Assembly: GCA_003755025.1 (NCBI GenBank)
Contig: RJVL01000001.1
Coordinates: forward strand, 248,001 to 312,000
Direction of reading: 5' to 3'
Origin: Diaphorobacter nitroreducens
GTDB taxonomy: Bacteria; Pseudomonadota; Gammaproteobacteria; Burkholderiales; Burkholderiaceae_C
DNA: 64,000 bases
Part shown: positions 17,975 through 24,841 of the stretch, piece by piece
Numbering within the stretch: position 1 is the stretch's first letter
Layout: each line of letters starts with the position of its first letter
Notes under the pieces: generated by a model
Told to the model about the DNA's origin: nothing
The model's database searches: none
Seen by the model: only the letters and a program-made list of their open reading frames with translations
Made by a program: the position numbers and the translations under genes

Positions 17975-19738
17975 ATGAAAAAGAATGTTCTGGCCCTGAG
18001 CATTGCTGCCATGATTGGTGGCCTGGGCTTTGCCGGTGCAGCATCGGCTGACGTCATCGTCGGTACCGGCGTAGCGGCGGGCGCTGGCAGCGTGAACGTG
18101 CAGCAAGGTCTGCTGATTGATGCCGTCACGCCTGCGAACAGCACGATGTCCGGTCAAGCTCTCGGTGCTAACCTTGCGCTGTCTGAAGGCGGCGTGGGCA
18201 ATATGCTGCTGGTGCCTTACTACAGCGCGCAGAATGGCAACATGACTGTGCTGCACGTGGTGAACACCGATACCCTGAACGGCAAGGCTGTGAAGGTGCG
18301 CTTCCGCGGCGCCGCTAACTCCGACGACGTGATGGACTTCCAGGTGTTCATGTCGCCTGGCGACGTGTGGACTGCTGCTGTGACGGCCGGCGCTGATGGT
18401 GTGGCGCAGATTCAGAGCGCAGACAACACTTGCACGGTGCCTGCCCTGGGTAACAATACGCCCCAAGCTTTCGCCACCAACCGTCTGGACCCCAACAAGT
18501 CTGACGCCGAAAAGGCTAACGGCACGCGTGAAGGTTATGTTGAGATCTTCAACATGGCTGACATCCCCAGCGACAAACTCTACACTGTCGGCACCACTGC
18601 TAACACGAACTCTGCCTTGTACACTGCCATCAAGCACGTGAATGCTGTGGCTCCCTGCTCGGTGGCTGGTTCGCCGGCTGAGGCAACCCTGTTCGGCGTT
18701 GCGCTGACGAACTACACGGCGGAAGCTGACGCTGCCAACGCTGGTTTCAACACTCCCACGGGCGGCCTGATGGGCGACTGGTACATCATCAATGTGCCTG
18801 AAACCACCACGTTCTCCGGTGCTTCCACTGCAGTGGTGGCTGATGGTCGTGGCAACTTCGTGCATTTCCCGCAGATCGATACCGGCGTTGCCGCAGCTGC
18901 GATCGACGCATTCACGGCTGACCCGCTGCTGCGTACGGATGCTTTGAAGACGGACGGTACGGCCTTCGGTGCAACGCCCGCCCTGGCCGCTGGCTACTAT
19001 GACCTGCCCGACATGTCCACGCCATACCTGGCTGCTGACATTGGCAACCCCAAGGCCCAGGCTGTGAAGCTGACGTCTGCTCTGGCTGTGACCTCGGTGA
19101 CGAATCAGTACGCTAACGATGAGTCGATCACCGCCAAGACTGACTGGGTGTTCTCGATGCCCACCCGCCGTTACAGCGTAGCCGCTAACTATGCAGCTAT
19201 CTCTGGCACGACGCCGGCTAACGACTCCAACACGTCTTATCGTCTGTTCTCTGACTTGATCGTTGGCGTAACGCCTGACGCTGCTGCAACTTTGCAAGAT
19301 GAGTGGTTCTTTGCAGCTAACACCCCCGTCTCGACGGATGGCAAGGGTAACATCTGCGTGAAGGCCGACGCTCAGAAGTTCTGGGATCGTGAAGAAACCA
19401 CCCCTGGTGCCTCTACGCCTGGCCCGGTGTTCTCGCCCCGTACGCCTGGCGTAGCCGCTGTGGTGTCGCTGTGTGGTGAGGCTTCTGTGCTGGCATTCAA
19501 GGACCTGGGCAACTCCGTGCTGGCCTCCAGCGTGGCCCGTTCGACCATCACGTCCGGTACCTACACCAACGGCTGGGGTGTTGTGACCACGGCTAACGAC
19601 ATCGGCGCTCCGGGCGCTGGCGTGGTGGAAGGTCTGCCGCTGATGGGCGCTTCGTTCATCAAGCTGTCGAACCCCCAAGTGGCTCCTGGCCTGTCCGGTA
19701 CGTACGGCATCACCTGGCCGCACCGCTTCACGCGTTAA
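17975..19738 (+). CDS. Abundant exported protein, candidate surface-layer protein
   Basis: 587 residues from the ATG at 17975, preceded by TGGAG. Clear signal peptide (MKKNVLALSIAAMIGG..., cleavage near ASA^DV). The mature chain is Ala/Thr/Asn/Asp-rich, with few charged residues, and has only four cysteines (in NTCTV, APCSV, NICVK, SLCGE). Segments such as MLLVPYYSAQNGNMTVLHVVNTDT suggest beta structure; I recognise no enzymatic motif. Codon use is sharply different from its neighbours, favouring GCT, GGT, CGT, ACG and AAC, as in very highly expressed genes. It has its own upstream region and a strong terminator. Placed between the type II secretion genes and a foldase, it is a good candidate for an S-layer protein or other major secreted substrate. 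A relation to the Delftia nanopod protein NpdA is possible but not verified. Confidence 0.7.
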   Translation: MKKNVLALSIAAMIGGLGFAGAASADVIVGTGVAAGAGSVNVQQGLLIDAVTPANSTMSGQALGANLALSEGGVGNMLLVPYYSAQNGNMTVLHVVNTDTLNGKAVKVRFRGAANSDDVMDFQVFMSPGDVWTAAVTAGADGVAQIQSADNTCTVPALGNNTPQAFATNRLDPNKSDAEKANGTREGYVEIFNMADIPSDKLYTVGTTANTNSALYTAIKHVNAVAPCSVAGSPAEATLFGVALTNYTAEADAANAGFNTPTGGLMGDWYIINVPETTTFSGASTAVVADGRGNFVHFPQIDTGVAAAAIDAFTADPLLRTDALKTDGTAFGATPALAAGYYDLPDMSTPYLAADIGNPKAQAVKLTSALAVTSVTNQYANDESITAKTDWVFSMPTRRYSVAANYAAISGTTPANDSNTSYRLFSDLIVGVTPDAAATLQDEWFFAANTPVSTDGKGNICVKADAQKFWDREETTPGASTPGPVFSPRTPGVAAVVSLCGEASVLAFKDLGNSVLASSVARSTITSGTYTNGWGVVTTANDIGAPGAGVVEGLPLMGASFIKLSNPQVAPGLSGTYGITWPHRFTR

Positions 19739-19772
19739 TTCTCGTGGGCACTTAATCGCAGCGATGCGATCC

Positions 19773-19804
19773 AAAAAGGCGGGGGAGACCCCGCCTTTTT
19801 TTAT
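19773..19804 (+). terminator. Strong intrinsic terminator after the exported-protein gene
   Basis: A perfect 12-bp stem (AAAAAGGCGGGG / CCCCGCCTTTTT) with a GAGA loop continues into a T run ending at 19804. It lies 34 bases after the stop codon. The flanking A and T tracts make it potentially active on both strands. Such a strong signal fits a heavily transcribed single gene. Confidence 0.93.
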
Positions 19805-19822
19805 TACTTTTTTAGATTGACG

Positions 19823-20749
19823 ATGAACGCAAGCATGACTCGAGCATTTCTTCTTCCTCTGTGTGCCGCGGTGGCGGCGGTATGTGCGGCGGGTGTGGCA
19901 TCCGCAGAAGAGCAGGCGCTGGTGCAAGGGCCGCGCATCTCCATTACAGAGGCGGACATTCAGGCCGACTCGCTGCGCATGCCGGTTGAAATGCGCAGCA
20001 TCGTGTTGGCTCGCCCGCAGACTGTGATGCAGATTGCCACCAATCTGTATGCACGTCGTGCAATGGCTGAGTCAGCGGAAGCGCAGAAGTTGGCACAGGA
20101 TCCCGAAGTGCAGGCCGCATTGCGCATTGCGCGGGATAAGGTCCTCTCCGACGCATATCTCGCCAAGCTGGACAAGGCGCATACTCCCAGTGCTGCAGCT
20201 GCAGAAGGCTTGGCTCGTAATGTCTACAAGGCCAAGCCCGAGCGCTTTCAAGCGCAAGAAGAGGTGCGCGCGCGCCATATTCTGATCGCCGGGGAGGGCG
20301 ATGAGCAGCGTGCACAGGCTCAGAAGCTGTTGGAAGAGATCAAGACTGGCGGTGATTTTGCCAAGCTCGCGCGCGAGCATTCGACGGACAAGGGTTCCGC
20401 GGCAAAAGGAGGCGACCTGGGCTTCTTTGGCAAGGGGCGCATGGTGCCAGAGTTCGAAACGGCTGTATTCAGCCTGAAGAACCCCGGGGATCTGAGCGGC
20501 GTCGTGCAATCCAAGTTCGGCTATCACATTATTCAGTTGCAAGACAGGCGCCCCGCCGGTATCCGCCCCTACGAAGAGGTGCGTGAGGCCTTAATCAAAG
20601 AGGTGCGCGACGCGGCCATTCAGGAGGCACGCGTAGAGGAAGCGCAAAAGATGCAACTAGGTGTGAAAATTAATGAAGAGGCTATTAAGGCCGTAGCCGC
20701 CAGATACGACGCACTGCCCAAGCCAGCTCCTACCCCTGTGGGCAAGTAA
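19823..20749 (+). CDS. Periplasmic parvulin-type peptidyl-prolyl cis-trans isomerase
   Basis: 308 residues from the ATG at 19823. Signal peptide about 1-26 (ending VASA^EE). A helical N-terminal chaperone-like region leads to a single rotamase domain (about residues 140-245) with the parvulin pattern VRARHILIAGE, FAKLAREHSTDKGSAAKGGDLGFFGKGRM and FGYHIIQL. It resembles PrsA/PpiC-type foldases rather than the two-domain SurA. It comes directly after the exported-protein gene and its terminator, so it may be a dedicated foldase for that protein or a general outer-membrane chaperone. Dedication is inferred from position. Confidence 0.92.
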   Translation: MNASMTRAFLLPLCAAVAAVCAAGVASAEEQALVQGPRISITEADIQADSLRMPVEMRSIVLARPQTVMQIATNLYARRAMAESAEAQKLAQDPEVQAALRIARDKVLSDAYLAKLDKAHTPSAAAAEGLARNVYKAKPERFQAQEEVRARHILIAGEGDEQRAQAQKLLEEIKTGGDFAKLAREHSTDKGSAAKGGDLGFFGKGRMVPEFETAVFSLKNPGDLSGVVQSKFGYHIIQLQDRRPAGIRPYEEVREALIKEVRDAAIQEARVEEAQKMQLGVKINEEAIKAVAARYDALPKPAPTPVGK

Positions 20750-20829
20750 CCAGGTCGCTCGCAGCAGGTGTGCAGGCTTTCAAGGCGTGTTAACTTCGCG
20801 GGTTGCTTGGTTTGCACACTGGTTGCTGA

Positions 20830-21633
20830 ATGCTGACTTATTTGTGGAATGACGCGCGTGCGGTCTGGGGGGCACGTGCGCTCGTTGGGGTCATGACCCG
20901 ACGAGAAGTAGCTGCGCGCCATGCGGGAACCGCAGTCGGCATCCTGTGGCCATACCTGCAGCCGTTGCTCACCGTTGCAGCCTACTATTTGGTCTTCGAC
21001 GTCGTGTTCTCCATGCGTCTGGGCTCCGGGGCGCCTACGCATGCCGTGGGCACCTTTTTGATCGTGGGGGCTTTGCCGTGGATGGCCTTTTGCGACGCCG
21101 TTTCCCGGGGGATGAACAGTCTGATCGAAGCGGGCGGGTTGTTGCAGAAAAACCCTTTGCCCCCCATTCTCTTTACGACACGGACCGTGTTGGCAAGTGC
21201 CGTCATCTATGGGCCGTTGCTGCTTCTGGTCGCGCTGGCTTACATGCCGCTGCATCGATTCCAGTGGCCCACGCTGGCGCTTCCGGCGCTGTTGGCAGTG
21301 CAGCTGCTGTTGTGTCTATTGTTGGGCTATATGTTGGCTATTCTGGCAGCAGCCCTCCGGGATACGGTCCAGGTTGTAGGCTTTCTACTCTCGGTAGGCA
21401 TTTATCTCTCGCCGATACTGTTTCCGCTGAGCATGTTCCCTGACGCCTGGGCCTGGGTGCTTTGGCTCAATCCCATGACAGCACTCGTGCAGGGCTATCA
21501 GCAGGTGCTATTGCAGGGAACGTGGCCGCCAGCGAGCGTATGGTGGGTCTCTGCCGTGTGGCTTGCTTTGCTGGTGGTAGCGCTGAATCTGCTCATCGCG
21601 CGCAGCCGTGATCAGTTGGTGGATTGGCTATGA
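20830..21633 (+). CDS. wzm: ABC-2 type polysaccharide export permease (Wzm-like)
   Basis: Membrane half of an ABC exporter that moves undecaprenyl-linked polysaccharide across the inner membrane. 267 residues with six hydrophobic segments. The N-terminus has the family pattern (LVGVMTRREVAARHAGTAVG followed by ILWPYLQPLL), and the C-terminal part has LWLNPMTALVQGYQ, typical of Wzm/KpsM/TagG permeases. The stop overlaps the start of the ATPase gene (ATGA). The pairing with an ATPase that has a glycan-binding tail identifies it as O-antigen-type. Confidence 0.92.
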   Translation: MLTYLWNDARAVWGARALVGVMTRREVAARHAGTAVGILWPYLQPLLTVAAYYLVFDVVFSMRLGSGAPTHAVGTFLIVGALPWMAFCDAVSRGMNSLIEAGGLLQKNPLPPILFTTRTVLASAVIYGPLLLLVALAYMPLHRFQWPTLALPALLAVQLLLCLLLGYMLAILAAALRDTVQVVGFLLSVGIYLSPILFPLSMFPDAWAWVLWLNPMTALVQGYQQVLLQGTWPPASVWWVSAVWLALLVVALNLLIARSRDQLVDWL

Positions 21634-22940
21634 CGGACTTGAGTGTGGGTGGCGCCGGCGGTGGCTTGGGCTCGCAAGTGGTGTTGCGGGTGGACGGCGT
21701 CAGCAAGGAGTACAAGCTGTATCCATCGCCCCGCTCACGCCTCAGGGCACTGGTGACCGGCAAGGCCACGCATCGGAGCCATTGGGCACTGCGAGATGTT
21801 TCGTTCGAGTTGCGGCGCGGGCAGTGCATCGGGGTCATTGGCGACAACGGCGCGGGCAAGAGTTCGTTGCTTAAGCTGTTGGCGGGCACGTTGCAGCCGT
21901 CCACTGGGCGCATCGAGCGCGTGGGCCGCGTCACGGCCATACTGGAGTTGGGCGCGGGGTTCCATCCGGATTTCAGCGGGCGCGACAACCTGTACTTCGG
22001 CGGAAGCCTGATAGGGATCGACGGGGCGGAAATGGCGCGCCTGGAGCCAGAGATCATCGAATTCTGCGAACTGGGTGAAGCACTGGACCGGCCGGTGAAG
22101 ACCTACTCGTCGGGCATGTCTGTTCGACTGGCGTTTGCGCTGGTCACGGCGGTTCAACCAGACGTCTTGATCATTGATGAGGCATTGGCCGTGGGCGACC
22201 AGCATTTCCAGAAGAAATGCATCGAGCGCATCATGGCCTTCCGCAACAATGGCTGCACCATTCTGTTCTGTTCCCATAGTCCGTATCACATTCGTCATTT
22301 GTGTGACGCAGCCTTATGGCTGCGGGCCGGGCAGGTGGTGCAGATGGGGCCCACGGAGCCGGTGCTGGCCGCCTATGATCTGCACACGCGCCAGCGGCAG
22401 GCGCAGGACGTGCTGCGCGGCGAGGAGGCGCCTGAGCTCATTCCGTACGCACAGGGGTCGGATGCGAACGCCACGTCGGGAGACTCTAGCGGCCCCGCGT
22501 CAGAATCACCGGTGGCCGCGGTCGAACGCGGCGACGCTTGCATCTTGTCGGTGGACGTCAAGGATTTGGGTACACCCGAAGGAGATCAACCGGCCGTTCT
22601 GCACAGCCAGGATCTGGTGGTCACCATTACCGTGCGGGGGCGGGGGGAGGAGCGGCCGCATATTGGTTTCATGATCGAGCAATCCAAGGGCGTGGGAATC
22701 ACCTCTTTGGCGACGCATGAAGATGGCGCCACTCCCGAGCAGTTGCCGGATGGAACGTGGCGCTCGATATTGACATTTCCTGATCTGCCGCTGCACAGCG
22801 GCGACTACGTCATCAGCGCATTTCTGTTCGATGAGACGGGACTCGCGGTTTATGACGAGTGGTTCCAGTTCCTGCATTTCCGATTCATTTTCCCCAAGCC
22901 CTTGCCGGGGCTCGTTCGCTTGCCGCACCACTGGAGCTGA
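21630..22940 (+). CDS. wzt: ABC exporter ATPase with C-terminal glycan-recognition domain (Wzt-like)
   Basis: 436 residues. The ATPase domain (about 15-255) has Walker A GDNGAGKSSLLKLLAG, signature YSSGMSVRLAFAL and Walker B DVLIIDEALAVGD. A linker is followed by a beta-sandwich domain (about 285-436, with FMIEQSKGVGI and GDYVISAFLFDETG) of the Wzt C-terminal type. In known systems (O8/O9a) this domain binds the modified end of the finished chain before export. Two methyltransferase genes follow, which would provide such a cap. The start overlaps the permease stop. Confidence 0.94.
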   Translation: MTDLSVGGAGGGLGSQVVLRVDGVSKEYKLYPSPRSRLRALVTGKATHRSHWALRDVSFELRRGQCIGVIGDNGAGKSSLLKLLAGTLQPSTGRIERVGRVTAILELGAGFHPDFSGRDNLYFGGSLIGIDGAEMARLEPEIIEFCELGEALDRPVKTYSSGMSVRLAFALVTAVQPDVLIIDEALAVGDQHFQKKCIERIMAFRNNGCTILFCSHSPYHIRHLCDAALWLRAGQVVQMGPTEPVLAAYDLHTRQRQAQDVLRGEEAPELIPYAQGSDANATSGDSSGPASESPVAAVERGDACILSVDVKDLGTPEGDQPAVLHSQDLVVTITVRGRGEERPHIGFMIEQSKGVGITSLATHEDGATPEQLPDGTWRSILTFPDLPLHSGDYVISAFLFDETGLAVYDEWFQFLHFRFIFPKPLPGLVRLPHHWS

Positions 22941-22958
22941 TGCAAGCGCCACATAGCT

Positions 22959-23852
22959 ATGAGTTCACAACATGACAACGCGCCCAGTTCTGGGCAGGCA
23001 CTGCTACAAGAAGGCCAGGAGCTGCTGGCGCGGGGCGACCGCACCGGAGCGGCCCAGGTACTGGCGCGAGCGCGGGCGGAAAAGGACGTGGTGCTGCAGG
23101 CGCACGCATTGATCGAGCAGCACGGCCTCGTGGGGTCCTTCACCAACATGATGGGCTTGGAATGCCGGATTTCGGCGCATGACGACATCTTCGGTTTCTT
23201 TGCGGGCCATCCCTCGAGCATGAATCCGCTGAGGGACTATTTTGCCGATGGATGGCGCACGCTGTCGGAGCTACTGGTGCTGCTGGAGGCGGTGGACCAG
23301 CCCCTGCTGAAGATGAACCACGTGCTGGAATTTGCCAGTGGCCATGGCCGTTTCACCCGGCACCTGGTGAAGGCGCTCGGAGCTTCGCGTGTCACGGTCT
23401 CCGACGTGGTGGCGGATGCGGTGGATTTTTCCCGCGCCACCTTCGGCGTGCAGGGGTTCCCATCGGCCAGCGTTCCCGAGGACGTGCAATGGCCCCGTCA
23501 ATATGACCTGGTGTTCGTCCTGTCGCTTTTCAGCCATCTGCCGCGCCATACGTGGACACGTTGGCTCCAGGCTTTGCATGGTGCAGTAGCTCCAGGAGGT
23601 GTGCTGGTGTTCAGTACCCATGGGCAGAAGGCGGCCGATTTCGACCATGTGACGTTGGAGGACGACGGATACTTCTTCGCCCCCTCCAGCGAATCACAGG
23701 CAATTGACGTGCACGAGTATGGCACTGCCTTTACGGCCGAACCGTTCGTGTTGGCGCAGATCGAGAAGACGTGGGGTCTTGGCGCGCTGGTGCACCAAGC
23801 GCCAGTGCACTTCTGGAACCATCAGGACGCCTATGTGCTGCGCAAACGATGA
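22959..23852 (+). CDS. Class I SAM-dependent methyltransferase
   Basis: 297 residues. An Ala/Arg/Glu-rich helical N-terminus (QALLQEGQELLARGDRTGAAQVL, TPR-like) precedes the methyltransferase core: motif I HVLEFASGHGRFTRHL near residue 124, the acidic motif II region VTVSDVVADAVDF, and the post-I region YDLVFVLSLFSHLPRHTW. It starts 18 bases after wzt. With the next gene it is a candidate enzyme for methylating a sugar at the end of the exported glycan. The substrate is inferred from its neighbours only. Confidence 0.85.
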   Translation: MSSQHDNAPSSGQALLQEGQELLARGDRTGAAQVLARARAEKDVVLQAHALIEQHGLVGSFTNMMGLECRISAHDDIFGFFAGHPSSMNPLRDYFADGWRTLSELLVLLEAVDQPLLKMNHVLEFASGHGRFTRHLVKALGASRVTVSDVVADAVDFSRATFGVQGFPSASVPEDVQWPRQYDLVFVLSLFSHLPRHTWTRWLQALHGAVAPGGVLVFSTHGQKAADFDHVTLEDDGYFFAPSSESQAIDVHEYGTAFTAEPFVLAQIEKTWGLGALVHQAPVHFWNHQDAYVLRKR

Positions 23853-23879
23853 GTCTGCATCAATGAGCGGGGCGTCGAC

Positions 23880-24737
23880 ATGAGAACGTTAAACCATTGG
23901 CAGGAATGGCTGTTTGGGGTGTCTCCGTGGGATGCCGGGAAGATCACCGACGAATGGTTTCGCGCGCATTTTGAGTATGCAGCGGACGTCGTGAACCATT
24001 GGGTGGGGGGGGTGTTGGATCTCCCCACGGCGCGTCTGCTGAATTTTGGCTGCGGCGACGGGATCACGGATCTGGCGCTCGTTCTGCGGCACGGTGCGAC
24101 GGCGATCCATGGTGTGGACATCCGTCAGGAATATGCCAAGCTGCCGCGCATTGCACGTGAGCAGTTGGGAATGCGACGGCTGCCGGCTGCGCTGAGCTTT
24201 GAGACCATTCGTTCCGGAGCCTCACTGGCCCAGCGCCATGCGGGAGTGGATGGCATTATGAGCTGGTCCACTTTCGAGCACGTGCAGCGCGAGCAGCTGA
24301 CACCGATCCTGCGGGATCTGTATGCCTGCCTACGCCCGGGAGGCTACTTCTTCATTCAGATCGAACCGTTGTTCTATTCCCCTTTCGGCTCGCACCTGCG
24401 CCGGTATGACGACGTTCCCTGGCACCACCTGCTGGCCAGTGAAGAAGAGCTGTGGAAGATCATCGAGGCCCATGAGGGGCCGATCGACGCGGCTGAGGTG
24501 GACTTTGGCTTTGCCGACTTCGGTGTGGACGGGTACAAGAAGTTCGTCTTCAACGAATATCGCGCGCTCAACCGGCTCACGGCCGATGAGCTGGTGGAGG
24601 CCACCACCGATGTGGGCTTTCATGTCGTGCGACAGGAGCGCCGCCATCTGGACATGGAAGTCCCGCAGTCTCTGCGTGATCGCTACCCGCAGGATTGGTT
24701 GCTCAACAATGAGATATTTCTGCTGTTGAGCAAGTGA
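23880..24737 (+). CDS. Class I SAM-dependent methyltransferase
   Basis: 285 residues. Motif I is LLNFGCGDGITDLAL (about residue 54), followed by HGVDIRQEYAKLP and the SWSTFEHVQREQ region. After about residue 180 the chain continues with a region seen in sugar methyltransferases near O-antigen genes (DVPWHHLLASEEELW). A run of eight G (24005-24012) near codon 43 is a possible slippage site. The gene ends about 100 bases before the convergent large glycosyltransferase. The glycan substrate is an inference from context. Confidence 0.82.
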   Translation: MRTLNHWQEWLFGVSPWDAGKITDEWFRAHFEYAADVVNHWVGGVLDLPTARLLNFGCGDGITDLALVLRHGATAIHGVDIRQEYAKLPRIAREQLGMRRLPAALSFETIRSGASLAQRHAGVDGIMSWSTFEHVQREQLTPILRDLYACLRPGGYFFIQIEPLFYSPFGSHLRRYDDVPWHHLLASEEELWKIIEAHEGPIDAAEVDFGFADFGVDGYKKFVFNEYRALNRLTADELVEATTDVGFHVVRQERRHLDMEVPQSLRDRYPQDWLLNNEIFLLLSK

Positions 24738-24752
24738 TGCTATGAATTAAAG

Positions 24753-24828
24753 AGCTGTTTGCGCTTGATATACGGTGGTTTCAGATTGATTTCCATGTGA
24801 AATCACCGTATGGCAAGCGCCATAAGCT
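24753..24828. terminator. Large inverted repeat, probable bidirectional terminator
   Basis: Two 30-base arms (24753-24782 and 24799-24828) pair imperfectly around a 16-base loop. The inner 12 positions pair fully if one G-T wobble is allowed (TACGGTGGTTTC / GAAATCACCGTA). A short T run follows on the plus side (24832-24836). It separates two convergent genes. The outer ends of the arms (GCGCTTG, CAAGCGC, AGCT) resemble the arms of the 34-base palindrome found at four other places here, so it may be an expanded relative. Confidence 0.7.
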
Positions 24829-24841
24829 CCTGTTTTTCACA

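Noticed and set aside
17957-19927. A 656-codon open frame opposite the exported-protein gene
   Set aside because: Antisense shadow. The plus-strand gene has a signal peptide, ribosome site and terminator, while this frame has none and is Arg/His/Gly-rich noise.
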